Assembly: GCF_000585395.1 (NCBI RefSeq)
Contig: NZ_KK073875.1
Location: forward strand, 1,330,407-1,394,406
Source of the DNA: Saccharibacillus sacchari DSM 19268
GTDB lineage: Bacteria; Bacillota; Bacilli; Paenibacillales; Paenibacillaceae
DNA: 64,000 bases
Direction of reading: 5' to 3'
Each line of letters starts with the position of its first letter. The first letter of the stretch is position 1. Below are positions 43,673-51,987 of the stretch, in pieces. The notes beneath the pieces were generated by a model. It saw only the letters and a program-made list of their open reading frames with translations. It made no database searches and was not told the origin of the DNA. The position numbers and the translations under genes are program-made.

Positions 43673-44905
43673 ATGGCTTTGATGCTTCGTAATCGGGCGG
43701 CGCTGTTGCTGCTCATGTTCAATATTTTCCTTGTTTTCACCGGCATCGGGCTGGTCGTTCCGATCATGCCGACATACATGAACACGCTGCATATCGGCGG
43801 CAGCATCGTGGGTCTGCTCGTCGCGACTTTCTCGGTATCGCAGCTGATCTGTTCCCCTATTGCCGGGCGTCTATCCGATAAACTCGGACGCAAAAAAGTC
43901 ATTATCGTCGGCATGATGATCTTCGCCGTCTCCGAGTTCCTGTTCGGCATCGCGAATGCGCCTTGGCTGCTGTTCGTCTCGCGCGTGCTCGGCGGAGTAG
44001 GCGCGGCCCTGATCATGCCGGCCGTCATGGCCTATACGGCGGATATCACGACGGACGAAGAGCGCGCGAAAGGCATGGGCTTCATCAATGCGGCCATTAC
44101 CACCGGATTCATTATAGGCCCCGGAATCGGCGGCTTCCTTGCCGAATTCGGAATTCGCGTGCCGTTCTTCGCAGCCGGTATTGCCGCATTGATCTCCGGC
44201 GTGATTACATTGCTCGTACTGCCGGAGTCGCTCAGCGTCGAGCGTCGTGCCGAGATTGCGGCGGCCAACGTCGGCAAACGCGACAGCCTGTTCAAGCAGC
44301 TCATGACTTCGTACCGGACGCCGTACTTCCTCAGCTTGGTGATCGTATTCGTCAGCGCCTTCGGCTTGGCGAACTACGAGACGGTATTCGGACTGTTCGT
44401 CGACCATAAATTCGGCTTTACGGCACGCGACATCGCGATTATCATCACCTTCGGTTCGATCGCGGGAGCCGTGGTGCAAGCGACCATCTTCGGTTGGCTG
44501 TTGAACCGCTTCGGCGAGCAGCGCGTCATCTCGATCTGTCTGGCGGCAGCCGCAATCTTTGTATTGATGACGCTGTTCGTGCATGAATATTGGATGATCG
44601 TGACGGTCACGTTCATCGTGTTCCTGTCGATCGACATCCTTCGCCCGGCGATCGGCACGCAAATCTCGCGCCGCGCAGGCGAGCAGCAAGGCTTTGCGGC
44701 CGGACTCAACTCCGCGTACAGCAGCCTGGGCAACATCGCGGGGCCGATCGTGGCCGGATCGTTGTTCGACGTCAACATCAACTATCCGTACGTATCGGCG
44801 GCGATCGTCCTGTTCCTGTGCTTCCTGCTGGTGCTGGGAGTCGGACGCAGCGACCAAAAACGCGCGGAAAAGCTTACAGGCACGCAATCAGTCGAACATT
44901 CGTAA
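43673..44905 (+). CDS. MFS multidrug efflux transporter (Bmr/NorA-like, DHA1)
   Basis: 410 residues, 12 membrane helices. MFS motif A appears as GRLSDKLGRKKVI, motif C-like GPGIGGFLAEFG in helix 5 (the drug/H+ antiporter hallmark), and the central loop separates two six-helix halves. The first helix reads LLLMFNIFLVFTGIGLVVPI. By recall it is closest to Bmr/NorA/Blt-type pumps exporting cationic drugs. Start: GGAGG lies 8 nt before the ATG at 43673. Cotranscribed with and likely repressed by the TetR protein upstream; a strong bidirectional terminator follows. Confidence 0.9.
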   Translation: MALMLRNRAALLLLMFNIFLVFTGIGLVVPIMPTYMNTLHIGGSIVGLLVATFSVSQLICSPIAGRLSDKLGRKKVIIVGMMIFAVSEFLFGIANAPWLLFVSRVLGGVGAALIMPAVMAYTADITTDEERAKGMGFINAAITTGFIIGPGIGGFLAEFGIRVPFFAAGIAALISGVITLLVLPESLSVERRAEIAAANVGKRDSLFKQLMTSYRTPYFLSLVIVFVSAFGLANYETVFGLFVDHKFGFTARDIAIIITFGSIAGAVVQATIFGWLLNRFGEQRVISICLAAAAIFVLMTLFVHEYWMIVTVTFIVFLSIDILRPAIGTQISRRAGEQQGFAAGLNSAYSSLGNIAGPIVAGSLFDVNINYPYVSAAIVLFLCFLLVLGVGRSDQKRAEKLTGTQSVEHS

Positions 44906-44922
44906 ATCGAAAAACGCAGACG

Positions 44923-44974
44923 AAAAAGGACTTGGCTTTTCCGCTTGAAGGCGGATAGGCCAAGTCCTTTTTTT
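44923..44974. terminator. Bidirectional terminator between MFS and monooxygenase genes
   Basis: AAAAAGGACTTGGC / GCCAAGTCCTTTTTTT with an inner CCGC / GCGG stem. It has T-tracts on both strands and ends the two convergent genes. Confidence 0.88.
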
Positions 44975-45073
44975 GATTTGCGATCCGATTGAATAGAAAA
45001 AACGCAAGAAGCACAAGCAGATTCGCTTATTGTTCCAGGTGCAACTTGCTGCAAACCAAGCATCCGGCGTTTG

Positions 45074-46309
45074 TCAGCTTTTTGTTTGAACCAATCGGAT
45101 CTCCGGAAGCTGCCGCTTGCTCCGGGCGACATGCCCCATGCGGGACGCGACTTTGCGCAGCGGTCCGAAGCTGGCGATCCGGATCACGGTCCGGATCGTG
45201 CCGACGCCCATTTTCGTTTGCGGATAAAACAGGTCGGGCGTGCCGGGCGGCAGCTTTTGCGCGTCGTCCACGATCGGCCGCATCCACTCTTCGTAGCGTT
45301 CCAGCGCTTCGCTGATATTGAGATTGTCGGCTTTTTGCGTTAACGTCGAAGATTCGTCCGAAAACTGCGACAGGAAAGCCGCCAGCACGTATCCGCCGAT
45401 CAACGCGAGCGACGATCCGCCTCCGCCCAGCGGCGTCACGCACCAAGCTGCGTCGCCGGTGACGCAGACTCTTTTTTTGGACCAGTCCGGCATCTTGATC
45501 TGCGTCAGATAGTCGAAATACACATCCTGCGAAGTCGAAAAGCCTTCGATCACGCGATCCGTTTGCCATCCGGCGCCCGCGAAAATATCGCGCAGTTCGG
45601 AGCGCGCCTGATCGGGCGACAGATCGGCGATGCTGCGCTCGCTGCCGTAAGCGAGCATCGCGCGGATCGTCCCCTGATTGTCGGGACGCAAGCAGACTTG
45701 GCGCTTTTCCGTGGCGGTATACCAACGCCACCAATCGTCGTCTTCCGGCGTCCGCGCGATCGTGCCGTAAGCGATATTGAGCTTAAGCTCGCGCCGCGAC
45801 ACTTCGTTCGCGAAAACCAGCTCGCGCGTTTTGGATCGCACGCCTTCCGCGATAATCAACAGATTATAGGTTTCCGTCGCTCCCGAGCGCAAAGCGACCT
45901 GCACATAATCGCCCGGATCGGACACGCTTTCGATCCGTTCGCCGTAGCGGATCGTCACGCCGGACGGCAACGCATCCAGCACGATGCGCGCCAGATCGCC
46001 CCGCAGGATTTCCAACTCCGCCGTCAGCCCGTCGGAACCTTCGACCGGGAACGCGCCGACGACCTCTCCTTGATCGTTCACGAATGCGGTGCCTTTTTCG
46101 GTCGTCGTCCGGGCGCGGACCTGATCTTCCAACTCCATTTTTCGCAACACTTCCCGCGCTGCGCCCCGCACGTCGATATTTTGCCCGCCGTCGCGAAACG
46201 CCTCGGCGCGTTCGATCAAGGTCACGTCCCAGCCCGCTTTGCCCAACCAAAACGCGGTGCTCAAACCGGCGATGCTCGCCCCGGAAATCAGCGCTTTCGG
46301 ATTGCCCAT
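45074..46309 (-). CDS. FAD-dependent monooxygenase (PHBH-fold, TetX-like group)
   Basis: 411 residues. Rossmann FAD site ISGASIAGLSTAFWLGKAG with E in TLIERAE, a DG-like segment around LLIIAEGVRSKTRELV, and GD motif VCVTGDAAWCVTPLGGGG followed by SLALIGGYVLA. The group A flavoprotein hydroxylase fold is clear; substrates include aromatics, polyketides and tetracyclines. RDGGQNIDVRGAAREVL is typical of the Bacillota/actinobacterial subgroup. Function is probably detoxification, but the substrate is unassigned. GGGAGGGG lies 8-10 nt before the ATG. Convergent with the drug efflux gene. Confidence 0.88.
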   Translation of the reverse strand: MGNPKALISGASIAGLSTAFWLGKAGWDVTLIERAEAFRDGGQNIDVRGAAREVLRKMELEDQVRARTTTEKGTAFVNDQGEVVGAFPVEGSDGLTAELEILRGDLARIVLDALPSGVTIRYGERIESVSDPGDYVQVALRSGATETYNLLIIAEGVRSKTRELVFANEVSRRELKLNIAYGTIARTPEDDDWWRWYTATEKRQVCLRPDNQGTIRAMLAYGSERSIADLSPDQARSELRDIFAGAGWQTDRVIEGFSTSQDVYFDYLTQIKMPDWSKKRVCVTGDAAWCVTPLGGGGSSLALIGGYVLAAFLSQFSDESSTLTQKADNLNISEALERYEEWMRPIVDDAQKLPPGTPDLFYPQTKMGVGTIRTVIRIASFGPLRKVASRMGHVARSKRQLPEIRLVQTKS

Positions 46310-46404
46310 ATGATGTTCCCCTCCCGGAAGTCGATGATGGCTTGCTGCTTCTTTTTACCCGCGAATACAAAGCGACAAGCTCGATGCGCCATATATTTTC
46401 CGAT

Positions 46405-46436
46405 CGCAAAAAAGAACCTCGGCTGTTCGGGGCTTC
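46405..46436 (-). terminator. Terminator of the CDF transporter gene
   Basis: Minus strand GAACC...GGTTC stem with partial inner pairing, followed by TTTTTT. Confidence 0.6.
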
Positions 46437-46463
46437 GGTTCCTTCGGTAGTTGCTTGACAGGA

Positions 46464-47333
46464 TTATTCTTTCGGTTCCACATGGACGCTGACAAAATAA
46501 ATCGCATGGTTCTCTTTCATTTCATGCTCGACCCGATCCGCGATATCATGGCCTTCGACGATGCTCAAGTCGCGCGGAACTTCGATGGTGACGTCCAGTA
46601 CCGTCTGACTTCCGTTAACCCGGGCTTTCAGTTCGCGTACTTCTTCGACGCCCTGGACCTGCGCGATCGCTTCGCGAATTTCGGCCAGTTCTTTTTCGTC
46701 GAATCCGTCGGTCAAACGATGCAGCGATTCGCGTAAAATGTCCCAAGCCGTTTTGCAAATGATCAAGCCTACGACGAAAGCCGTCACCACGTCCAACCAC
46801 GGCATGCCGAATTGCGAACCCAGAATACCGATTGCCGCGCCGATACTGACCAGGGAATCGGACAGATTGTCTTTTGCCGCAGCCATCAGCGCCTGGCTTC
46901 CCGTTTTGATCGACAGATCGCGGTTATACCGATAGACGCCGTACATCGCTACCGCGCAAACGAAAGCTACGGCCGCCACCCAAGCCTGAGGCGCTTCTCC
47001 CGTACCGCTCGCAATCGACTGCGCCGCCCCGACCAGCACCTCTAGCCCGACGAAAGCCATAATCACGGACGCCACGAGCGCCGCTACCGTTTCCGCGCGA
47101 AAATGACCGTAGGCATGGTCTTTATCCGGCGGTTTCTGCGAAATGCGCAGCCCGATCAATACTGCGATCGAGGCCACGATATCCGTCAAATTATTCAATC
47201 CGTCCGCTTGCAGCGCGCTGGACAGAAATACATATCCGACAGTCAGCTTAAGCGCGGACAAGATCAGATACGCAATAATGCTGACCCAGGCCCCCCGCTC
47301 GCCTTCTTTGATTTTTTCGTACACATCAACCAT
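46464..47333 (-). CDS. Cation diffusion facilitator, manganese-type
   Basis: 289 residues, six membrane helices plus a cytoplasmic C-terminal domain (ELAEIREAIAQVQGVEEVRE to FVSVHVEP). Transport-site residues are ADGLNNLTD in helix 2 and KDNLSDSLVS (D-x-x-x-D) in helix 5. Zn-type CDFs carry H-x-x-x-D there, whereas N/D-x-x-x-D with D-x-x-x-D marks the Mn exporters MntE/MneP. HAYGHFRAE precedes helix 3. It should export Mn(II) (possibly Fe(II)) using the proton gradient. A -10 box TATAAT lies at 47410-47415. No yybP-ykoY manganese riboswitch was recognised in its short leader. Confidence 0.88.
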   Translation of the reverse strand: MVDVYEKIKEGERGAWVSIIAYLILSALKLTVGYVFLSSALQADGLNNLTDIVASIAVLIGLRISQKPPDKDHAYGHFRAETVAALVASVIMAFVGLEVLVGAAQSIASGTGEAPQAWVAAVAFVCAVAMYGVYRYNRDLSIKTGSQALMAAAKDNLSDSLVSIGAAIGILGSQFGMPWLDVVTAFVVGLIICKTAWDILRESLHRLTDGFDEKELAEIREAIAQVQGVEEVRELKARVNGSQTVLDVTIEVPRDLSIVEGHDIADRVEHEMKENHAIYFVSVHVEPKE

Positions 47334-47898
47334 TTCGCTGCCCCCAAAACCCTTAGTTACTGAACGTTGTCCATCATAACAAGCAGGTTTGCAGTGGGTC
47401 TACAGAAACATTATAGCCGCAGGGGAACGTTGTAAGCCCCGCGAAATAGTCTGATAGCCGCCAAACTTTGTTGACCTTGGGCAAGAGTAAGGCGATCCCG
47501 CTTCCTGTCCGGGTTGAAAGAAGCGGCGGCGGGGAAACGGCTAATGTTTACCTGTAGCTTTAAAACGGCACGAACGATAACTTTTCTGAAAATAAAAAAA
47601 GACTCGCCCGCAAAATCGCGGAGCGAGTAAGGAAACAGAGTGAAGAAACGAAAAATCGAGCATCCAAACATTCGTGCGTAAAAGCAGCAATTTCCGGCTT
47701 AAAAAGTTGACGTCGACTCTATTCCTGCGGATAAGCAACAATATAGGCGTTCCATCGCTCCGTAATCCGATATGGCGATAAATTCTTGCGTTTTCGCAAC
47801 AATGAAACGGAATATGCGACGAAGCTGAGTACATTGTTGCCGATCCGCAGGATTGATGCCACGTTACGAGGTACGCACCGGGCCGACTTCGACAATTT
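47334..47898. other. Gene-free interval upstream of the CDF gene with structured DNA
   Basis: Contents: the CDF promoter -10 (47410-47415); a GC-rich stretch 47450-47540 with CCGCTTC / GAAGCGG and CCCCGC / GCGGGG pairings; and a clear minus-strand terminator at 47587-47630 (ACTCGC..CCGC / GCGG..GCGAGT then seven T). The terminator ends an unidentified minus-strand transcript from about 47700-47850. No credible ORF; the longest frames (86-97 codons) have non-protein-like composition. Confidence 0.45.
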
Positions 47899-47930
47899 AA
47901 ACGATCAATCTGCCGATATACGGATCGTTT
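47899..47930 (-). terminator. Hairpin after glpX
   Basis: AAACGATC / GATCGTTT stem just after the stop codon; only a weak U-tract follows. Confidence 0.5.
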
Positions 47931-47934
47931 GAAA

Positions 47935-48939
47935 TCACAGCGATGCCACTTTGCCGATCACCGGCACTTCGGCAAGCCCTGTCGGGAACTGTTTTAGCGG
48001 CAAATAGTGCATGCTGCGGATGTAGCGCACGGTACGGCTGCTGGCGCGCATGATGACGGAGTGAGTCTCGGCGCGGTCTTTGCCGATCATGCGAACGCCG
48101 TCCAGGAACTCGCCGCTCGTCACGCCCGTCGCCGCGAACAACACGTCGCCGGTGCCTGCCATGTCTTCCAGCGTCAGCACGCGGGAAGGATCTTCGATGC
48201 CCATCGAGATGCAGCGCTGCTTCTCGAACGGGCCGTCCGGCAGCAAACGGCCTTGCATATCGCCGCCGAGGCAGCGCATGGCGGCGGCGGCCAATACGCC
48301 TTCCGGCGCACCGCCGGAGCCGAGGTACAGATCGACGCCGCTGTCCGGCAATGCCGCGGCGATCGCGCCCGCCACGTCGCCGTGACCGAGCAGCTTGATG
48401 CGTACGCCCGCTCCGCGCAGCCGGGAAATCAGCTCTTCGTGACGCTCGCGTTCCAGTACCATGACGGTCAGATCGGAGAGCGCGCGACCTGTATAATGCG
48501 CAGCCTTTTGCAGAGTCAGTTCGACCGGATCGTTCAGGCTTAACTTGCCCGCGAGTTCCGGGCCGCAGGCCAGCTTCTCCATATAGATATCCGGCGCGTG
48601 CAGCAGACTGCCTTTTTCCGCAATCGCGATGACGGCCTGCGCATTGTGCAGACCTGCCGCGACGACTTCGGTACCTTCCAACGGATCGACGGCAACATCG
48701 ACTTCCGGGCCTTCTTTCGTTCCGACTTTTTCGCCGATGTACAGCATCGGAGCGTCGTCCATCTCGCCTTCGCCGATCACGACCGTGCCGTTGATCGAAA
48801 CGGAATCGAACATGGAACGGATCGCGGTCGTGGCCGCGCCGTCCGCCGCATTTTTGTCCCCTCTGCCGATCCATTTCGCTGCTGCCAAAGCACCTAATTC
48901 CGTTACTCGCACAATCTCCAGGGTCAATTCGCGTTCCAT
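47935..48939 (-). CDS. glpX: Fructose-1,6-bisphosphatase class II
   Basis: 334 residues, family length. It shows TVVIGEGEMDDAPMLYIGE (metal-ligand E and D), VDVAVDPLEGTEVVAAGLHN, DIYMEKLACGP, and LLGHGDVAGAIAAALP followed by LYLGSGGAPEGVLAAAAMR. It hydrolyses fructose-1,6-bisphosphate in gluconeogenesis with Mn(II). GGAGGG lies 7-8 nt before the ATG at 48939; a Met five codons upstream overlaps that site. It follows the PEP-synthase/PPDK regulator and CcpN genes on the same strand, so three gluconeogenic functions are grouped. Confidence 0.95.
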   Translation of the reverse strand: MERELTLEIVRVTELGALAAAKWIGRGDKNAADGAATTAIRSMFDSVSINGTVVIGEGEMDDAPMLYIGEKVGTKEGPEVDVAVDPLEGTEVVAAGLHNAQAVIAIAEKGSLLHAPDIYMEKLACGPELAGKLSLNDPVELTLQKAAHYTGRALSDLTVMVLERERHEELISRLRGAGVRIKLLGHGDVAGAIAAALPDSGVDLYLGSGGAPEGVLAAAAMRCLGGDMQGRLLPDGPFEKQRCISMGIEDPSRVLTLEDMAGTGDVLFAATGVTSGEFLDGVRMIGKDRAETHSVIMRASSRTVRYIRSMHYLPLKQFPTGLAEVPVIGKVASL

Positions 48940-49070
48940 GGTCAATCCCTCCATTCGATTCGTCGGATCCTTTTATGAATTGCAAGGTCTCCGCGTTAAA
49001 GCTATTAAGTGAAGAAGATCGCCGATATCGGATCTTCCGTACGGGCGTCTTCGCATTTCCTTCGTCAACG

Positions 49071-49874
49071 TTACAATTCGTTCAAAATCAAACTCGACGT
49101 CTCTTCGATCGCACGATCCGTGATATCCACCACTAGACAGCCAAGCCGCGCATACAGCGTCTCGGCGTAGTCCAACTCTTCCTTGATCCGTTCCAGGCTG
49201 TCATACTGCGAACCGACCGGAAGACCCATGGAGCGAAGTCGTTCGGAACGGATCTTGAGCATCGCCTCAGGCGCAATGGTCAAGCCGACCAAACGTTCTT
49301 TCGGCAAACTGAGCAGCTGTTGCGGCGGCGCGATTTCGGGGACAACCGGATAATTGACGACCTTTTTACCGCGATGAGCGAGAAAAATGCCCAGCGGCGT
49401 CTTCGACGTGCGCGAGATGCCCATCAGGACGATGTCCGCTTTAAGCATGGCGCCTAGATCTCGGCCGTCGTCGCTGGCTACGGTGAACTCGATCGCTTCC
49501 ATGCGTCGGAAGTAATTCTCGTCCATCTTGCGCAGCACGCCGGGCCTGCGCGTCGGCGGCGCTCCGCTGAACGTGTCGATGAACGCTTGCATCATGGGCC
49601 CCATGATATCGACGACCCGCACATCCAACCGCACGGCTTCCTCGCGAATGGTCTCGCGAAGCTCCGGTTGCACGAGCGTGTACGCAACGAAGCCTTTATG
49701 CTCGGCGGCTTCTTCCATCAGTTTGCGCAGCTCGTCTTCATGCCGGACATTGCCGTAACGCTTAATCGAAACTTCCCGATGCTCGAATTGGTGAATGACG
49801 GCCTGCACCACGGCTTCTGCCGTATCGCCGACCGAATCCGAGCAAATGGTAATGAACGGCGTGCCTTGTTCCAT
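49071..49874 (-). CDS. Pyruvate,phosphate dikinase / PEP synthase regulatory protein (bifunctional kinase-pyrophosphorylase)
   Basis: 267 residues. The family start ITICSDSVGDTAEAVVQAVI, the central GAPPTRRPGVL and EFTVASDDG, and the P-loop-like GISRTSKTPLGIFLAHRG are diagnostic of DUF299/PpsR-type proteins (YqfL). These phosphorylate the target Thr using ADP and reverse it by phosphorolysis, switching PEP-forming enzymes off and on. The gene lies 18 bp after ccpN, as in B. subtilis, so the two are probably cotranscribed. Confidence 0.93.
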   Translation of the reverse strand: MEQGTPFITICSDSVGDTAEAVVQAVIHQFEHREVSIKRYGNVRHEDELRKLMEEAAEHKGFVAYTLVQPELRETIREEAVRLDVRVVDIMGPMMQAFIDTFSGAPPTRRPGVLRKMDENYFRRMEAIEFTVASDDGRDLGAMLKADIVLMGISRTSKTPLGIFLAHRGKKVVNYPVVPEIAPPQQLLSLPKERLVGLTIAPEAMLKIRSERLRSMGLPVGSQYDSLERIKEELDYAETLYARLGCLVVDITDRAIEETSSLILNEL

Positions 49875-49892
49875 CGTCTGCGTGTCCCCCTG

Positions 49893-50534
49893 TTATCCTG
49901 TCGTTTCGATGTCGAGGAGAAGCTGAACGATGGCCGTCTTCGTCAATCGTCCCACGATAGCCGGCTTGCCTCCCGTTTCTTCCGGATCGGCATCGACCAC
50001 CGGCAAACTGTCTACCTCGTGCATAATCATCTTGTGCGCGGCCTCCAATACCGGTTCGTCAGGCGATGTGATGATGACTTTCGGAATCCGGGTCATGACC
50101 ATGCTGACGGGCATTGAAGCCGAGCCCGGGTTGCCCAACGTGACTTTCAAAAAGTCTTTGCGCGACGCGACTCCGGCCAATTTCCCGTCGCCGTCGCAAA
50201 TAATCAGCGTACCGACATCCTGCAAAAACAGCGTCACCACCGCATCTTGGATAGTCGTCGTCTCGCGGATAATAATCGGCACGTTCTGAATATCGCGCAC
50301 CTTCGCTTCGCGCATGCGATCGCTGCCGTTGCCTCCGCCCGCCGACTTACGGCCGGGAAAGTAGCCGACCTTCGGCTTGGCGTCCACGTATTCCAGCATG
50401 ACCAACAGCGAGAGATCCGAACGGATCGTCGGCCTGGAGAGCCCCAGGTTCTCGGCGATCTGTTCTCCGGTGATCGGCGCCTGCTTTTTCACGATATCCA
50501 CGATCTTCAATTGTCTTGCCGTTAATTCGATCAA
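49893..50534 (-). CDS. ccpN: CcpN-type repressor of gluconeogenic genes
   Basis: 213 residues. The N-terminal helix-turn-helix (TARQLKIVDIVKKQAPITGE, QIAENLGLSRPTIRSDLSLL) joins a tandem CBS module (DIQNVPIIIRETTTIQDAVV, VGTLIICDGDGKLAGVAS, SMVMTRIPKVIITSPDEPVL, VDSLPVVDA). This is CcpN (YqzB), which represses gapB and pckA on glycolytic carbon and senses ATP/ADP through the CBS pair. A TTG start is used, with GGAGGGTAACC immediately upstream. First gene of the ccpN / PPDK-regulator pair, with glpX following. Confidence 0.93.
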   Translation of the reverse strand: MIELTARQLKIVDIVKKQAPITGEQIAENLGLSRPTIRSDLSLLVMLEYVDAKPKVGYFPGRKSAGGGNGSDRMREAKVRDIQNVPIIIRETTTIQDAVVTLFLQDVGTLIICDGDGKLAGVASRKDFLKVTLGNPGSASMPVSMVMTRIPKVIITSPDEPVLEAAHKMIMHEVDSLPVVDADPEETGGKPAIVGRLTKTAIVQLLLDIETTG

Positions 50535-50675
50535 GGTTACCCTCCGATTTCTTGCTTGCGCTTAAAAAGAAGAGGTCGTCGCGTTCCTTCACGTCTGATT
50601 TCTTCTTCTGCGTAAACATATAATACGACACTAATCGCAAAAATGAAACATATATGACGTACTATTTCGCTATTA

Positions 50676-50718
50676 TTTTTGCTTATAGAAGCGTTAAGCT
50701 GCAATTATAAGCGAAAAA
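50676..50718. promoter_or_regulatory. Inverted repeat in the divergent ccpN / zinc-ribbon interval
   Basis: TTTTTGCTTATA (50676-50687) and TATAAGCGAAAAA (50706-50718) form a dyad with an 18-nt spacer. A third related word TTTCGCTATTA lies at about 50665. A separate GTTACC-N9-GGTAAC dyad lies at 50829-50849. They are candidate operators for the divergent genes; nothing else is seen in the 358-bp gap. Confidence 0.4.
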
Positions 50719-50892
50719 CCGCCGATTTATGCCTTCATTACTTTTATTATGACATACTTTATAACGTTTTCGGTTTATTATTTTTAGACGACATGTTCAA
50801 AAATACATAGCATACCGCGAATGGAAATGTTACCCTAATAGTCGGTAACTCTCTATACATAACAGAAAGAAACGCACAGGAGGGATTTTGAA

Positions 50893-51876
50893 ATGGCTTT
50901 TTGCACGAACTGCGGGACGGAGATTCAGACTGGAGAAATTCACGTCTGCCCGCTTGATCCAAAAGAATCGCGCACGTCGGACGAGCACATAGGCGGAGTA
51001 TCGCTTGAAAAACATTCAGCGGAAGGGCCTAGGGAAGAAGCGGCTCTACCGTTCCATGCAACTCATGCTGCATCCCCTACGCCCGCAATGCCTGCACCGT
51101 TACCGATGGTTGCTCAACCCGTAACTGAAGGTCCTTCCGGACAAGCAGGACAACCGGGTCAACCCGGACAGCCCGGCGCGGCCGCCGCAACGGCTTCGCG
51201 TTTTGCCGAAGCGGCAAAAGGCGAGTGGAACAAGCTGGATACGGGAAAACTGCTCGGCTTGTTGAAAAACCCTTTGTCAGCTCTTCGTTTGCGCGGAGAT
51301 TCGGATCTCATGCTCGGGATCTTCGGGATCGTGTCTCCCATTCTGGGTTTCCTGATCTGGGCCTGGGCGTTGAAGCGCAGCATCGTGAACAGCGTTGCCG
51401 GCGGACTGTCGGATATCGGATTTTTCGGTGACGATCTCGGAGCGTTATCGGGCACGTTAAGCAGCCGAATGACGATCGTGGGCCCTTTGTTCGCCGCTTC
51501 GATCGTTTCGGTTATCGTCTTGCTGGCTGCGGCTTACGTGCTCGGGAATTGGCGCGGACAAGAAAAACAATCTTCGCGCGACGGCATGGTCCGCCTTGGC
51601 GGCGTGCAGCTATTCGCGGGGGCCGTATTCCTGATTAGTGCCCTGCTGGTCTTCATCTCGCCGTCCCTTTCCATGCTGCTGCTGACCGGAACGATGCTGC
51701 TGGCCTTCGTATACACGCAATATGCGGCGATTCGGATGTTCCGAATTCCGGAAGAGCGGGTTTCCCTGTTCTTGGCATTGACGGTTGCGATTCAACTGAT
51801 CGCGATGGCAATCATCCTGGGCAGCTTTTCTTCTCAACTGGCCGATGGTTTGGAGCGGGTGATTGGCGGGTTCTGA
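50893..51876 (+). CDS. Zinc-ribbon-like multi-pass membrane protein
   Basis: 327 residues. The N-terminus FCTNCGTEIQTGEIHVCP has three Cys of a zinc ribbon; the fourth is absent, so metal binding is uncertain. A Pro/Ala/Gly-rich linker follows (residues ~45-105, including GQAGQPGQPGQPG), then a soluble stretch and five membrane helices (LGIFGIVSPILGFLIWAWAL, GPLFAASIVSVIVLLAAAYV, LFAGAVFLISALLVFISP, MLLLTGTMLLAFVYTQYAAI, FLALTVAIQLIAMAIILGSF). Function unknown; the design resembles YIP1-like zinc-ribbon proteins. AGGAGGG lies 9 nt before the ATG. A bidirectional terminator separates it from the convergent chemoreceptor gene. Confidence 0.78.
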   Translation: MAFCTNCGTEIQTGEIHVCPLDPKESRTSDEHIGGVSLEKHSAEGPREEAALPFHATHAASPTPAMPAPLPMVAQPVTEGPSGQAGQPGQPGQPGAAAATASRFAEAAKGEWNKLDTGKLLGLLKNPLSALRLRGDSDLMLGIFGIVSPILGFLIWAWALKRSIVNSVAGGLSDIGFFGDDLGALSGTLSSRMTIVGPLFAASIVSVIVLLAAAYVLGNWRGQEKQSSRDGMVRLGGVQLFAGAVFLISALLVFISPSLSMLLLTGTMLLAFVYTQYAAIRMFRIPEERVSLFLALTVAIQLIAMAIILGSFSSQLADGLERVIGGF

Positions 51877-51892
51877 TCGCTCGCTCACTCAT

Positions 51893-51930
51893 AAAAAGGA
51901 AGGAGCGCTATGATGGCGCTCCTTCCTTTC
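51893..51930. terminator. Bidirectional terminator
   Basis: AAAGGAAGGAGCGC / GCGCTCCTTCCTTT 14-bp perfect stem; TTTTTAT follows on the minus strand. It ends the convergent zinc-ribbon and chemoreceptor genes. Confidence 0.85.
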
Positions 51931-51987
51931 GTTTGCCCTCGAAAGTTACATTACACATAACCTTCTCGACAATGTGAACGGCCTTTC

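Noticed and set aside
47334-47416. yybP-ykoY manganese riboswitch before the CDF gene
   Set aside because: The leader is only about 70 nt and the conserved internal loops are not present.
47541-47834. 97-codon minus-strand frame upstream of the Mn exporter
   Set aside because: It runs straight through a strong intrinsic terminator, has no ribosome site and an atypical composition.
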